Source: an uncultured bacterium (GTDB lineage Bacteria; Verrucomicrobiota; Verrucomicrobiia; Verrucomicrobiales; V1-33). Taken from it: a DNA stretch of 64,000 nucleotides. Position 1 is the stretch's first letter. Each line of letters starts with the position of its first letter. Position numbers and translations under genes: made by a program. The DNA lies in NCBI GenBank assembly GCA_903954065.1, contig CAJBME010000301.1, forward strand, positions 1 to 64,000, in the 5' to 3' direction. Shown one piece after another: positions 19,701 to 26,459 of this stretch. Below the pieces are notes generated by a model. The model did no database searches and was not told the DNA's origin. It was given only the letters and a program-made list of their open reading frames with translations.

Positions 19701-20631
19701 GCGTCAAACGGAGGCCGGCCAGTGGACTTCGGTGGCCACGGTGCCGCTGGCAGTCCCCACGGTGGCTGATCGCGGTGGTATTTTTGCGGCCACGGACGGC
19801 CCGCAGACGGTGCGCATGGATTTCGATTATTTGTTACTAGCTGATCCGGGGCGCGGGGATTCGGTGGCGTCCAGCTTGCGGCTGACCGAGATGATGTATC
19901 AACCGGCGGCGGGCGGAGTGGAGTATATCGAGCTGGCCAATACGGGTTCACAGTCGATGAATCTGGCCGGAGTCACTTTTGCTGATGGTCAGCCCTTTGC
20001 GGCGCTGACGTTTGGCGACATCTCGTTGCAGCCCGGGGAGCATGCGGTCGTCACGGGCGATCTGGCCGGCTTCCGCTCCCGTTACGGCAGAGCTCCGCGC
20101 GTGCTGGCGGTGTGGACGGCTGGTTCGCTCAACAATGCGGGCGAGTCGGTCATGATCCGCGATGCTTCCGGCAATGTGGTGCATCAATTTGCCTACGGCA
20201 CAGTCGCTCCTTGGCCGATCACGCCCCGCGGTCAGGGGCCGTCACTCGAAGTCGTCAATGTGCGCGGCGACTACAACGATCCGTTCAATTGGCGGGCCAG
20301 CGCTGAACCGCAAGGAAGTCCGGGCGTGGCCAGTGTTGGCGGCGATGCGGATGGCGACGGCCAGTCGGATGCCGAAGAGGCGCTTTTTGGCACGAATCCG
20401 TCAGACCCATCGTCATGGGCCCAGCTGGTGGCCACGCAGGCGGCCTCGGGTGAAATCACGTTCTCATGGCCGAGCGTGGCGGGCCGGTCGTACCGGCTTG
20501 AGCGCACCGCGGACATTGTCACTTGGTCGTCGGTGCAGACGTTGACTGCCACGGCGAGTACATCCACGCTGGTCGTGCCCGCCACCCCTGGCGAAAACCG
20601 GCTCTTCTACCGCGTGGTCGCCCTGCCTTGA
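13747..20631 (+). CDS. Giant secreted multidomain protein: five LTD, CotH-like kinase, PKD, malectin-like
   Basis: 2294 residues with a signal peptide (MSRLFRFAAALWATAAGVSA). Lamin-tail domains start with AITEIMYNP (~20), VLINEVVP (~400), LRLSEVHHGG (~535), VVINEIMYRP (~660) and LRLTEMMYQP (~2042). A galactose-binding-like region lies at ~205-390. A CotH-type kinase region spans ~1100-1480 (HRFIISKYHRNALGN, later EFHHWDSDLAF, the DxD-type metal site). A PKD domain lies at ~1600-1694 and a malectin-like sandwich at ~1838-1964. A type-3-thrombospondin-like calcium loop (DADGDGQSDAEEALFG) precedes the C-terminal YRV module (SYRLERTADIVTWSSV, ending FYRVVALP). It is probably exported to the cell surface; CotH proteins phosphorylate secreted proteins in spore-formers. 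Target unknown. The ATG after the weaker upstream starts was chosen because it begins the signal peptide. Confidence 0.88.
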   Translation: MSRLFRFAAALWATAAGVSAEQVAITEIMYNPAGSAPEFVEVLNLTSNRIDMAEWKLAGGVVLTLPGFDAAVPSAHFLREYERVIFSSADPAATRLAYPALAAGTRVFGPWTGNLNNAGDTITVVDAVSALQSEVTYKDDTEWPVAADGAGHSLVLINENRAVDDWRNWRASPRPGGSPGQDEARRPEEPLAVSEPSLVSSYVVTDYTSTPATGGVPTPARLTDTKWKFYAETAAPPVGWNAPGFDDAAWGPSDPALGYAPFGFEPATVSATFPGIRTPVAANQPLSTYYFRTTFQWNGALTGLTASFDQFLDDGAVVWLNGQMLVRERMTTGTVTHASLANAESPDGTEETGRMPVAAAVLNGKLVAGTNTLAVEVHNRTTTNDDMVMALRMKLSSTLPGVLINEVVPSTIAGQGFVEFYNPLGTAVDLKGHYLSSDPDNLTTHVIPNSLVVPPSGLATLDFATAGLKADSPVQIYLTRPDGVSKMAAASVRVPLDGRSAGRKPAGGGQWFVFATPSPGAPNQSSSLPAASPLRLSEVHHGGAGRVTWVEVANPAASSVGLDGAFLSDSRELINRVPLSGAVAAGGWVSVPVNFSAPVGDALYVYLVASDLTVLDAVKLTPRAGLPSMQRFPLTGTEWYHAVVPTRDAANAPEIREAVVINEIMYRPPSSHSAGEYVELFNRGAATVNLAGWRMAGGINYTFPAGALLAPGSYAVVASQPSYMTTHYPGITQVFGPLAGTLRNAGELIRLEDERGNLADSVHYESGGQWPTAAGGEGSSLELIHPSMDNSQPSAWRASDESQKSTLQTFTHTGIYRELRGVSGGTTSSRELHFHAVSDSHLLLRDISLTRAGSGNLITTGDATSHTGSSAAGFLCTGTHSQSDTLPRVGATITGDPGFHLISTGTGDTKNNKTEVDCTGIAKDNILTLTFQARWISGMPVLIGQTWDRSFGTVFRLPIPNNLGTPGANNSAVRAAAPPTVDQLAHTPPVPSATQPVVVTARVSAVSGPPVVQLVRRLDSINANGVWTTQDMNDAGTGGDKVAGDGVFSVTVPPQADTSIIQFYVRATAPGDQVNELPRDGANRPAMWIVDNAPPGGRPGTVAHRFIISKYHRNALGNGGWSAKYDWDFPRMSNFEFNATVILGETSFPGGPEVLYNCGMRKGGSPWTRSDANTLDRLRWKSPGDALYRNRSKTGVDNDAAGGSRFHNRITRHFLYLLGYPVPDHEFIQQIVNEDAPRIGDDMEPTDTDFFDRAYADGGEGQLFEIDDAWFMYDQAPNSPGAENRLDAGSVTGRWALTDWTNPAIPPTPSADSPIFFHGNWPVRFPEDRYDYASLASLIKTTVNGATTSQIWRDQVSRQLDIERAALYAAVRGYIGEWDNFTLNRGKNGYFYRRPMDGKFEFHHWDSDLAFQNTGEGFLGTAGGLGWTNLTGRPWFRQRLNFYLTELLTKYTKDSPRMNAWLAAMNYQAGSSDGLAPFKTSGFSYPGWFSGRQAPGISFVNQAGGSNYTRAFAVTTAAGQTVTTPLFTLEGVASSKVYTVDVEGHPEAAAEWVPETGNFGKWKISGVALASGLNTLTVRALGLKGEVMTTAPLTVTLTPNAPPIAVLTTVPSSLNVAVNEMVQLNAAGSRDPDGGPLSFTWTVAPTAGTSLTQPVAGRAQLICALPGLYTIDLIIKDAAGLSTAVRREVTVFATSDFRSFTNGAVLDPALTATNLPLRDNTPTDTWYSLEDKPGSLLIQIMDRIALPLNGGGFPSVTRDLPDAGDWVLQTKASFDTRPIGLFQSGLIVHLTENGQPVRYVFGPEGRSSLTIRRSVNGGPFTTLLGAVRLNAGGPDITEIDGTLWQADAYFTGGSPFTQAFTYAYANPTLNDTGRGGPAGFSYGINVPNGGYELTLRAAAAQAVVQSVSLNGGAPQSWTVAAGLNAAEKSLYVPQVLVANGTFNCAITRTSGANPDAVLTALELVPSETEFSALRVQRAGGQLIFARQTEAGQWTSVATVPLAVPTVADRGGIFAATDGPQTVRMDFDYLLLADPGRGDSVASSLRLTEMMYQPAAGGVEYIELANTGSQSMNLAGVTFADGQPFAALTFGDISLQPGEHAVVTGDLAGFRSRYGRAPRVLAVWTAGSLNNAGESVMIRDASGNVVHQFAYGTVAPWPITPRGQGPSLEVVNVRGDYNDPFNWRASAEPQGSPGVASVGGDADGDGQSDAEEALFGTNPSDPSSWAQLVATQAASGEITFSWPSVAGRSYRLERTADIVTWSSVQTLTATASTSTLVVPATPGENRLFYRVVALP

Positions 20632-20685
20632 CCGGCGCGTGGCCGGCCGGCGTCGGTTGTTCCTCCTCCTTCTTGCTCATTCCTC

Positions 20686-21624
20686 ATGTCCACCGCGTTG
20701 TTGTTCGATGAATCGTGCCTGCTCCACTTGACCGGGGACGGGCATCCCGAACGCCCGTCCCGCCTCGAGGCTGTGCGTACCCAGTTGAAAAAAGACGGGA
20801 TTTGGCAGACCGCGGCCCGTATCGACCCCCGGGAGGCGACGCTGGAGGAATTGTGTCTGGTGCACACCCCGGCCTATGTGGCCACCGCCATGGCTGAGAT
20901 TGAAACCGGGGTCCCGATGCTGAGTACGGGCGACACCCACGTGGGCGGCCCGCCGTCGCTGCGGGCGGCTCGTCACGCGGCCGGCGGGGTGCTCAATGCG
21001 GTGGATGCCCTCGTCTCTGGTCTCCATCAGACGGTTTTCTGTGCAGTGCGTCCTCCCGGTCATCATGCCACCCCTTCGCGGGGCATGGGGTTTTGCGTCT
21101 TTAACAATATCGCGCTCGCGGCGCGCTACGCGCAGCAAAAACACGGCCTCGAGAAGGTGGCGGTCGTCGACTGGGACGTGCACCATGGCAATGGCACGCA
21201 AGATGCCTTCTACGAGGATCCGTCCGTTTTTTTCTTCTCCAGTCATCAGGCTCCATGGTACCCGGGCAGCGGGCGACGCGATGAAACCGGCCATGGCCGA
21301 GGACTTGGCACTACCATGAATCGCCCGCTGCCAGCGGGCACAGGCATGGAAAAACTTCAAAACGTGTTTACGGATGACTTGCTGCCGGCGCTCGATGCTT
21401 TTCAGCCGGATCTGGTGTTGGTTTCCGCTGGGTTCGACTCCCGTATCGGCGACCCGCTCGGCCAGTTCACGCTGGAGGACGAAGATTTTTACGCCCTGAC
21501 ACGCATGCTGCGCGAGGTGGCTTCTCGCCATGCCGGTGGCCGTCTCCTGTCGGTGCTTGAGGGCGGTTACAATCCGCGCGGGTTGGCCACCGCCGTCAGC
21601 GCCCACATGACGGCCTTGGCCTGA
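20686..21624 (+). CDS. Histone-deacetylase-family hydrolase (acetoin-utilization/APAH-like)
   Basis: 312 residues, full-length arginase-fold zinc deacetylase. Signature blocks: RPPGHHA (~121), DWDVHHGNGTQ (~161, with Asp/His zinc ligands), SAGFDSRIGDPLG (~246, the second metal Asp) and LEGGYN (~290). Bacterial members deacetylate acetylpolyamines or acetyl-lysine. The deoxyhypusine-synthase-like enzyme about 28 kb away also points to polyamines, but that link is only a suggestion. It starts 54 bases after the giant LTD gene and is followed by the YhaM-like nuclease on the same strand, so it may be read through from either side. Confidence 0.93.
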   Translation: MSTALLFDESCLLHLTGDGHPERPSRLEAVRTQLKKDGIWQTAARIDPREATLEELCLVHTPAYVATAMAEIETGVPMLSTGDTHVGGPPSLRAARHAAGGVLNAVDALVSGLHQTVFCAVRPPGHHATPSRGMGFCVFNNIALAARYAQQKHGLEKVAVVDWDVHHGNGTQDAFYEDPSVFFFSSHQAPWYPGSGRRDETGHGRGLGTTMNRPLPAGTGMEKLQNVFTDDLLPALDAFQPDLVLVSAGFDSRIGDPLGQFTLEDEDFYALTRMLREVASRHAGGRLLSVLEGGYNPRGLATAVSAHMTALA

Positions 21625-21749
21625 GGTCGCCGGTTTCTCGGTTGGCTGGCCGCTCGCCGACGGCAGGGCCGGTGGAAAATGGCCCGCGCCCGCAGACGCA
21701 TTCTCACCTCCAGATTGATATTTCCCCCCAAACCCGCCAGCCTCCCGTC

Positions 21750-22811
21750 ATGGATCGTCCCTGTCTGTCCCTCCGTGAATTAAAAGCCCGCGCCGACACC
21801 ACGCCGCAGGCGCATGCCGTGCGGGTCCAAGCGACGTCGATTCACCTCCGGAAAACGAAGTCAGATAAAGATTATCTGGAATTAGGACTGTCCGATGGCG
21901 GGGAATCCATCACGCTGCGGCTCTGGCTCGATCATCCGTTGTTCCCTGCTGTGCAAAAGTTGCCGGCCCGCTCGTGGATCGAACTGGCCGGTGACTGGAC
22001 ACAAAATCATTTTGGGCTCGATCTGCGCGGGGGCTCGCTGCGGGAGCTGGCATCGAGTGAAAGCGCTGCGTTGCTCGGTGGGCCGGACGAGTTGCGGCAG
22101 AAGCAGGCTGCTGATTTCGACTGCATCCGCGAGATGACGTCAGTCCTCGTGGATCCGCGGTTGCGGGCGGTGTGTGCGCGTTTTCTGGAAGTGCATGGCG
22201 AGCGGTTTCGCCGGTGCGGGGCGGCCCGGGACTACCATCATGCGCGCCGTGGCGGGCTGGTTGAACATGTTGCCCAGATGATGCGCACGGCGGTGGCTCT
22301 GGCCGGGGCCTATCCTTTCCTGAACCGCGATCTGCTGGTGGCAGGTGTGCTGTTCCACGATTGCGGCAAGCTCTGGGAAAATTGCTACACCGCGGATGGA
22401 TTCGTCATGCCCTACGACGAACGCGGAGAAATGCTCGGTCACATCACCATCGGCATCGAACTCGTTAACCGGCTTTGGCGCGAGATGGTCGAATCTCCAG
22501 AGGCCGACGCCTGGCAAGACCTCGTGCCCGCCACCGATGATGTGCGCCTCCACCTCCTCCATCTCATCGCCTCCCATCACGGTGAGGTCGCCTTCGGGTC
22601 GCCCGTCGTTCCGAAAACCCCCGAAGCCATTATCCTTCACCACGTCGATAACATCGACGCGAAACTTGAAATGTTCGCCGATGGGTACGCCACCTCAGCG
22701 CCGCTGGCGAAAAACATCTTCGAACGCCGCCGCCCGCTCCCCGGGAATCTGGTGCGTCCGCTGCCTTCGCTGGCTGCCAGCTCCATAGCCGCTTCCTTTA
22801 CGATGAAATGA
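21750..22811 (+). CDS. YhaM-like 3'-5' exoribonuclease (OB fold + HD domain)
   Basis: 353 residues. An N-terminal OB-type nucleic-acid-binding part (residues ~20-100, KDYLELGLSDGGESITLRLW) is followed by an HD metal-dependent hydrolase domain (~130-330). That domain has GGLVEHVAQMM (first His), LFHDCGK (HD pair, ~201), HITIGIELV and LLHLIASHHGE. This order matches Bacillus YhaM, which trims single-stranded RNA or DNA from the 3' end. A few residues at the N-terminus differ between possible starts; ATG 21750 (MDRPCLSLRELK) fits the family best. It sits between the HDAC-like gene and the folP-like gene on the same strand. Confidence in fold is high, in exact substrate moderate. Confidence 0.86.
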   Translation: MDRPCLSLRELKARADTTPQAHAVRVQATSIHLRKTKSDKDYLELGLSDGGESITLRLWLDHPLFPAVQKLPARSWIELAGDWTQNHFGLDLRGGSLRELASSESAALLGGPDELRQKQAADFDCIREMTSVLVDPRLRAVCARFLEVHGERFRRCGAARDYHHARRGGLVEHVAQMMRTAVALAGAYPFLNRDLLVAGVLFHDCGKLWENCYTADGFVMPYDERGEMLGHITIGIELVNRLWREMVESPEADAWQDLVPATDDVRLHLLHLIASHHGEVAFGSPVVPKTPEAIILHHVDNIDAKLEMFADGYATSAPLAKNIFERRRPLPGNLVRPLPSLAASSIAASFTMK

Positions 22812-22850
22812 ACAGTTGGGTTTGGGCTCGATCTGCGTAATGACAGAAGC

Positions 22851-23762
22851 ATGTGTGCCATGGTTTCAGGTATGGGTCTTCCGGCGAGCCGACCGGCTTC
22901 TGTCCGGCTGGTGGCGCGCGGGCGGGTGCTTGAGTGTTCCGGGCGCCCGCTGGTCATGGGCATCGTCAACGTGAATGACGATTCTTTTTCTGGTGATGGC
23001 ACTCTTGATTTTGAAGCGGCTTGGGCCATGGCCGATCAGCATTACCGGGACGGAGCAGATTTGATTGATGTCGGAGCAGAGAGTGCGCGAACGAATCGTG
23101 AGGCGGTCAGTGTGGAGGAGGAGGTGCGGCGGCTGCGGGGGTTTATGAGGTTGTGGCGCGAAAGATCTGGCGGCTGGCGTCCGCGTTTTGCCGACCAAGT
23201 GGCGTCTCCGTGGCTCTCACTCAATACGTGGCGGCCGGAGGTGGTGGCCGCAGTCTTGCCAGAAGGCGGAGACCTGCTCAATGATATCGGCGCACTGCCG
23301 GACGACCGAAACGCGCGGTTGTGCGCCGCTCACGGGGCGGCGCTGCTGATTATGCACAGCGTGGGCCAGCCGAAACACGCGCATACCCACGTCGGTTATG
23401 AGGACGTCGTCTCGACCGTCACAGACTTTTTCACAGAGAAAATCGCCATGTGCCAGGCCGCCGGATTGCCTCTGGAAGCGCTACTCCTCGACCCCGGTCT
23501 CGATTTTGCCAAACAACGCGAGGACAATCTCAGACTGGTGGCCGGTCTGGAAGCGCTGGCATGCTTTGGGCGTCCCCTGCTCATGCCCGTGTCTCGTAAA
23601 ACGTTCATCGGTGAAACTCTGGGACTGCCGCACCCTGCCGATCGTGATGCCGGTACCATCGGCGTGCTCGTCGCCAGCCAGTGGCGCGGAGCTTCCATTT
23701 TTCGCGTTCATCAAGTCCGGGCCGCCGCCGAAGCCGTGAGAGTGGTCGCCGCCTGCGCCTGA
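22851..23762 (+). CDS. Divergent dihydropteroate synthase-family protein
   Basis: 303 residues, TIM-barrel pterin-binding family. Recognisable blocks: MGIVNVNDDSFS, DLIDVGAESARTN, LSLNTWRPEVV, LLNDIGAL, LLDPGLDFAK, PVSRKTFIG and FRVHQV. These correspond to the canonical NVTPDSFSD, GGESTRPG, SIDT, IND, DPG, SRKSFIG and RVHD blocks. The Asn of block 1, the Arg of the GES block and the Asn, DPG, SRK and RVH residues are kept. The pterin-contacting Asp of SIDT is Asn here, and the TP of NVTPDSF and the Asp after RVH are lost. It may be a bona fide FolP with drift or a paralogue acting on another pterin. No other folate gene is adjacent. It ends 14 bases before a 9-bp minisatellite. Confidence 0.78.
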   Translation: MCAMVSGMGLPASRPASVRLVARGRVLECSGRPLVMGIVNVNDDSFSGDGTLDFEAAWAMADQHYRDGADLIDVGAESARTNREAVSVEEEVRRLRGFMRLWRERSGGWRPRFADQVASPWLSLNTWRPEVVAAVLPEGGDLLNDIGALPDDRNARLCAAHGAALLIMHSVGQPKHAHTHVGYEDVVSTVTDFFTEKIAMCQAAGLPLEALLLDPGLDFAKQREDNLRLVAGLEALACFGRPLLMPVSRKTFIGETLGLPHPADRDAGTIGVLVASQWRGASIFRVHQVRAAAEAVRVVAACA

Positions 23763-23776
23763 AACCGGTTGAAACG

Positions 23777-23812
23777 GGCGACGGCGGCGACGGCGGCGAC
23801 GGCGGCGACGGT
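23777..23812 (+). repeat. 9-bp minisatellite, four copies
   Basis: Four back-to-back copies of GGCGACGGC (the last ends in T) between the folP-like and IlvD-family genes. Read as codons it would give an Ala/Thr run, which marks the upstream open frame as spurious. Confidence 0.85.
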
Positions 23813-23891
23813 CCGCCGCCGGTGGTTTTGTCCAACCGTGTACCGCTACGCCCGGGGCCGGAGAGCCGCGGTTGTGCTTGCTGCATCGCTC

Positions 23892-25637
23892 ATGGAGGCA
23901 CACGGTAAGCTCATGGCTGAAATGGACGATCAGATTGCGCTCAATTGGAATTCACGGCAGTTGACCCAGGGATGGCAGCGCGGCGTGCGCGCTTTCTATT
24001 GGGGGCTGGGTTGGGCCGAGGAGGATTTCGACAAAGCTCAAGTCGGTATCGGCGTGCCTTTGCTCGATGGTAATCTGTGCAATCTTCACGCCCATGATCT
24101 GGCTCAGCAGATTAAGCTCGGCTGCACTGCTGCCGGTCTGATTGGGCTGCCTTTCGGGGTGCCCGCGGTCAGCGATAACCTGACTCAGGGGCACGAGGGC
24201 GGCAATGCCTCGCTGGTCTCTCGGAATTTGATCGCGAACAGCGCCGAAATGGTCGTCAGCGCGCATTGCTACGATGCCCTCGTGGGGCTTCATCACTGCG
24301 ATAAAAATGGACCGGGTTTCGCCATGGCTCTGGCCCGGCTCAATATTCCGGGGTTTCTGGTCAGCGGTGGCTCCATTCTCCCCGGATGTCATCAAGGCCG
24401 GTCTGTGACCATCCTCGACGCCTACGACTCTCAAGCCAAAGCCGATCAGGGCACGCTTAGCCATGAGGAAAGTGAAGCCATTATCCGCGTCGCCTGCCCG
24501 GGGGCCGGCGGCTGCGGCATCGCCGCTTCCTTCAATACGTGGGGTATCGCCATGGAAGCGATCGGTCTCATGCTTCCCGATTCCTCTTCGATCCCGGCCG
24601 TCGATGCCGCCAAAAACGTGGAAGCCGCAGGCGTCGGGGCCGCCGCCCGGATCGTGCTCGAGCAAAACATTCGCCCTCGCGATGTATTGTCCCACTCCGC
24701 TTTCGTCAATGCCATGACCGCCATCGCTGCCGCCGGGGGCTCGACTAATGGAGTGCTTCACCTTCTGGCACTGGCCCGCGAAGCCGGCGTCGACTTCTCC
24801 TTGCACGACGTGCAGGCGATTTGTCGCCGAACTCCCGTGCTCGCACATTTCGCCCCTCGAGGTCATGGCACCATGGTCGATCTTCACCGCCTCGGCGGCA
24901 CCACGGCGCTCCTGCACCACCTGCTCGCCGCCAGCCTGCTGGATGGATCATGCCAGACCATCACCGGAAAATCACTCGCAGACAATTGCCAGGCCTCCCC
25001 AATCACCGTCCGCTCCGATTCGCCCGAGGCCTCGCTGCTGGCCCCGCTCAGCCACCCGTTCAAAGCGTATGCCGACATCCAAGTCTGCTTCGGCAATGTC
25101 GCCCCCCATGGCATCGTCTTTAAAAGCTCCAGCCTGGATGAACCCCGCTTCACCGGCACCGCCATCTGTTTTGACGACGCCCGCGCCGTCTCGACCGCCG
25201 CCGCCGCCGGTCAAATCCAGCCCGGTCATGTCGTCGTCCTCCGAGGGCTCGGCCCGGTCGCCAGTGGCATGCCCGAAGTGCTGGTCGCCACCGCCGCCCT
25301 CAGTACCCCAGCCCTCAAAGGCAAAGTGGCCTTGATTTCGGACACCCGCATCTCTGGCGTGAGTCACGGATGCATCGGCATCCATTGTTCCCCCGAAGCC
25401 GCTGTCGGCGGACCGATCGGCCAAGTTTGCGATGGCGATACCATCACCTTCGATTTACTCGCCGGAACCATTCACGTCATGGCTGATCTCGACTCCCGCC
25501 CGCCCGCCCCCACGCCGTCCCGCCCGCGCCGTGCTTATCTCGCGGATTTCGCCGCCACCGTCACCCAAGCCCATGAAGGCTGCGTCAGCCGCTGGGTTCT
25601 CGAGGCGCCATCACACGCGGCTCGTACCAACCCCTAA
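23892..25637 (+). CDS. IlvD/Edd-family dehydratase (dihydroxy-acid or sugar-acid dehydratase)
   Basis: 581 residues from ATG 23892; ATG 23913 is equally possible and neither has a good ribosome site. The family Fe-S cysteines are in NLCNLHAHDL (~60), HHCDKNGPGFAMALA (~135) and CPGAGGCG (~200). Other blocks are AVSDNLTQGHEGGNASLVSR, GGSTNGVLHLLALA (~281) and SDTRISG ahead of SPEAAVGGPIG. The enzyme removes water from a 2,3-dihydroxy acid. Family members include IlvD (branched-chain amino acids), Edd (6-phosphogluconate) and aldonate dehydratases. No branched-chain genes are nearby, and the usual GHVSPEA is IHCSPEA here, so the substrate is open. The ~41 extra codons upstream encode the minisatellite and are rejected. 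Confidence 0.85.
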   Translation: MEAHGKLMAEMDDQIALNWNSRQLTQGWQRGVRAFYWGLGWAEEDFDKAQVGIGVPLLDGNLCNLHAHDLAQQIKLGCTAAGLIGLPFGVPAVSDNLTQGHEGGNASLVSRNLIANSAEMVVSAHCYDALVGLHHCDKNGPGFAMALARLNIPGFLVSGGSILPGCHQGRSVTILDAYDSQAKADQGTLSHEESEAIIRVACPGAGGCGIAASFNTWGIAMEAIGLMLPDSSSIPAVDAAKNVEAAGVGAAARIVLEQNIRPRDVLSHSAFVNAMTAIAAAGGSTNGVLHLLALAREAGVDFSLHDVQAICRRTPVLAHFAPRGHGTMVDLHRLGGTTALLHHLLAASLLDGSCQTITGKSLADNCQASPITVRSDSPEASLLAPLSHPFKAYADIQVCFGNVAPHGIVFKSSSLDEPRFTGTAICFDDARAVSTAAAAGQIQPGHVVVLRGLGPVASGMPEVLVATAALSTPALKGKVALISDTRISGVSHGCIGIHCSPEAAVGGPIGQVCDGDTITFDLLAGTIHVMADLDSRPPAPTPSRPRRAYLADFAATVTQAHEGCVSRWVLEAPSHAARTNP

Positions 25638-25762
25638 AACCACCGTCAAAGGCCCACCCCCGATCGCGCGGGCGGTGGTTCGCCAGAGGAGGGAAAAAAA
25701 CGTCGGATACCCATCCTGCGGGATGTGGCGCGCACGCCAATCCGGCTTCTCGGGTGTGAATC

Positions 25763-25812
25763 TGGGACACCCACTTTTGTCGGGATTGGTGGTCGAAAGA
25801 GTGGGTGTCCCA
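25763..25812. repeat. Interspersed palindrome, full copy
   Basis: Arms TGGGACACCCACT and AGTGGGTGTCCCA (13 bp, perfect) around a 24-base spacer TTTGTCGGGATTGG..GTCGAAAG. Nearly identical to the copy at 26007. Confidence 0.9.
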
Positions 25813-25867
25813 CATGCGTTCCGCATAGGGGATGCCGAGGGCGAGGTCCGAGGCCGGCGGCTATGCG

Positions 25868-25953
25868 GCGTTCCTTCAGAACGCGAGAAAGTTTTGCCGG
25901 GTGGATTCCCAGGGTTGCACCCTGGGCTGGTATGCGATGCCCCGTTGGGGCAT
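25868..25953. repeat. Three consecutive hairpins (structured intergenic element)
   Basis: GCGTTC-CTTCA-GAACGC at 25868-25884, CCCAGGG-TTGCA-CCCTGGG at 25908-25926 and ATGCCCC-GTT-GGGGCAT at 25937-25953, all perfect. It resembles multicopy intergenic hairpin elements of PVC genomes; that recollection is not verified here. Confidence 0.7.
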
Positions 25954-26006
25954 GTCCGAGGGTTACAAAACAAGGGTCATCCACAATCGCAGGTGTCTGT
26001 GAATCT

Positions 26007-26053
26007 AGGACACCCACTTTTGTCGGGATTGTGGTCGAAAGAGTGGGTGTCTC
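26007..26053. repeat. Interspersed palindrome, full copy
   Basis: Arms GACACCCACT (26009-26018) and AGTGGGTGTC (26042-26051). The spacer differs from the copy at 25763 by loss of one G. Confidence 0.9.
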
Positions 26054-26087
26054 ACATGCCGATGCGTCCCGCCACACGTCCCGCGAT

Positions 26088-26102
26088 TGAGTGGGTGTCC
26101 CA
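26088..26102. repeat. Interspersed palindrome, right arm only
   Basis: GATTGAGTGGGTGTCCC about 40 bases after the previous copy. This is the same 'extra right arm' layout as at 32388 and 63777. Confidence 0.65.
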
Positions 26103-26111
26103 TATGCGTCC

Positions 26112-26166
26112 GTTCTTCTGTAGCTGTGGGTCGCTGACCCCGGTCGTGGCGCCGAACGTCTCGCCG
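26112..26166. repeat. Direct repeat, copy 1
   Basis: Starts GTTCTTCTGTAGC and runs through GTGGGTCGCTG, CCCCGGTCG, GGCGCCGAACG. It matches copy 2 at 26315 with a handful of substitutions. Confidence 0.75.
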
Positions 26167-26314
26167 AACGATTTTTGAGCAGGTGACCGGCTGCGTGGAA
26201 GCGGATTCGATCCGTGTTTTGAGGGATGTGGCCTGTGGGCCAAATGTGGAAACCGGGACCAGCGTACCCGGCGACAGTGGCGGCGTCGCCGCCTGGATGG
26301 TGGTTTCGGATTCG

Positions 26315-26369
26315 GTTCTTCTGTAGCCGTGGGTCGCTGTCCCCGGTCGCGGCGCCGAACGCCTCACCG
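26315..26369. repeat. Direct repeat, copy 2
   Basis: About 203 bases after copy 1. Most differences are C/T transitions, consistent with an ageing multicopy element. Confidence 0.75.
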
Positions 26370-26459
26370 CGGCACCAATATTCAAGACATCCAATGACGT
26401 GGTCGATCTCGCGGATAAATGAGTGGGCGTCTGCGATGGGGTGTGGGTGGATTTTAGTT

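Larger units (their letters stand above)
25638..26459. other. Gene-free repeat-rich region
   Basis: 822 bases without a credible gene. They hold two full and two partial copies of the AGACACCCACT/AGTGGGTGTCT palindrome, three consecutive small hairpins and a degenerate ~55-bp direct repeat, each listed separately. The open frames here follow the repeats and look spurious. Confidence 0.75.
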
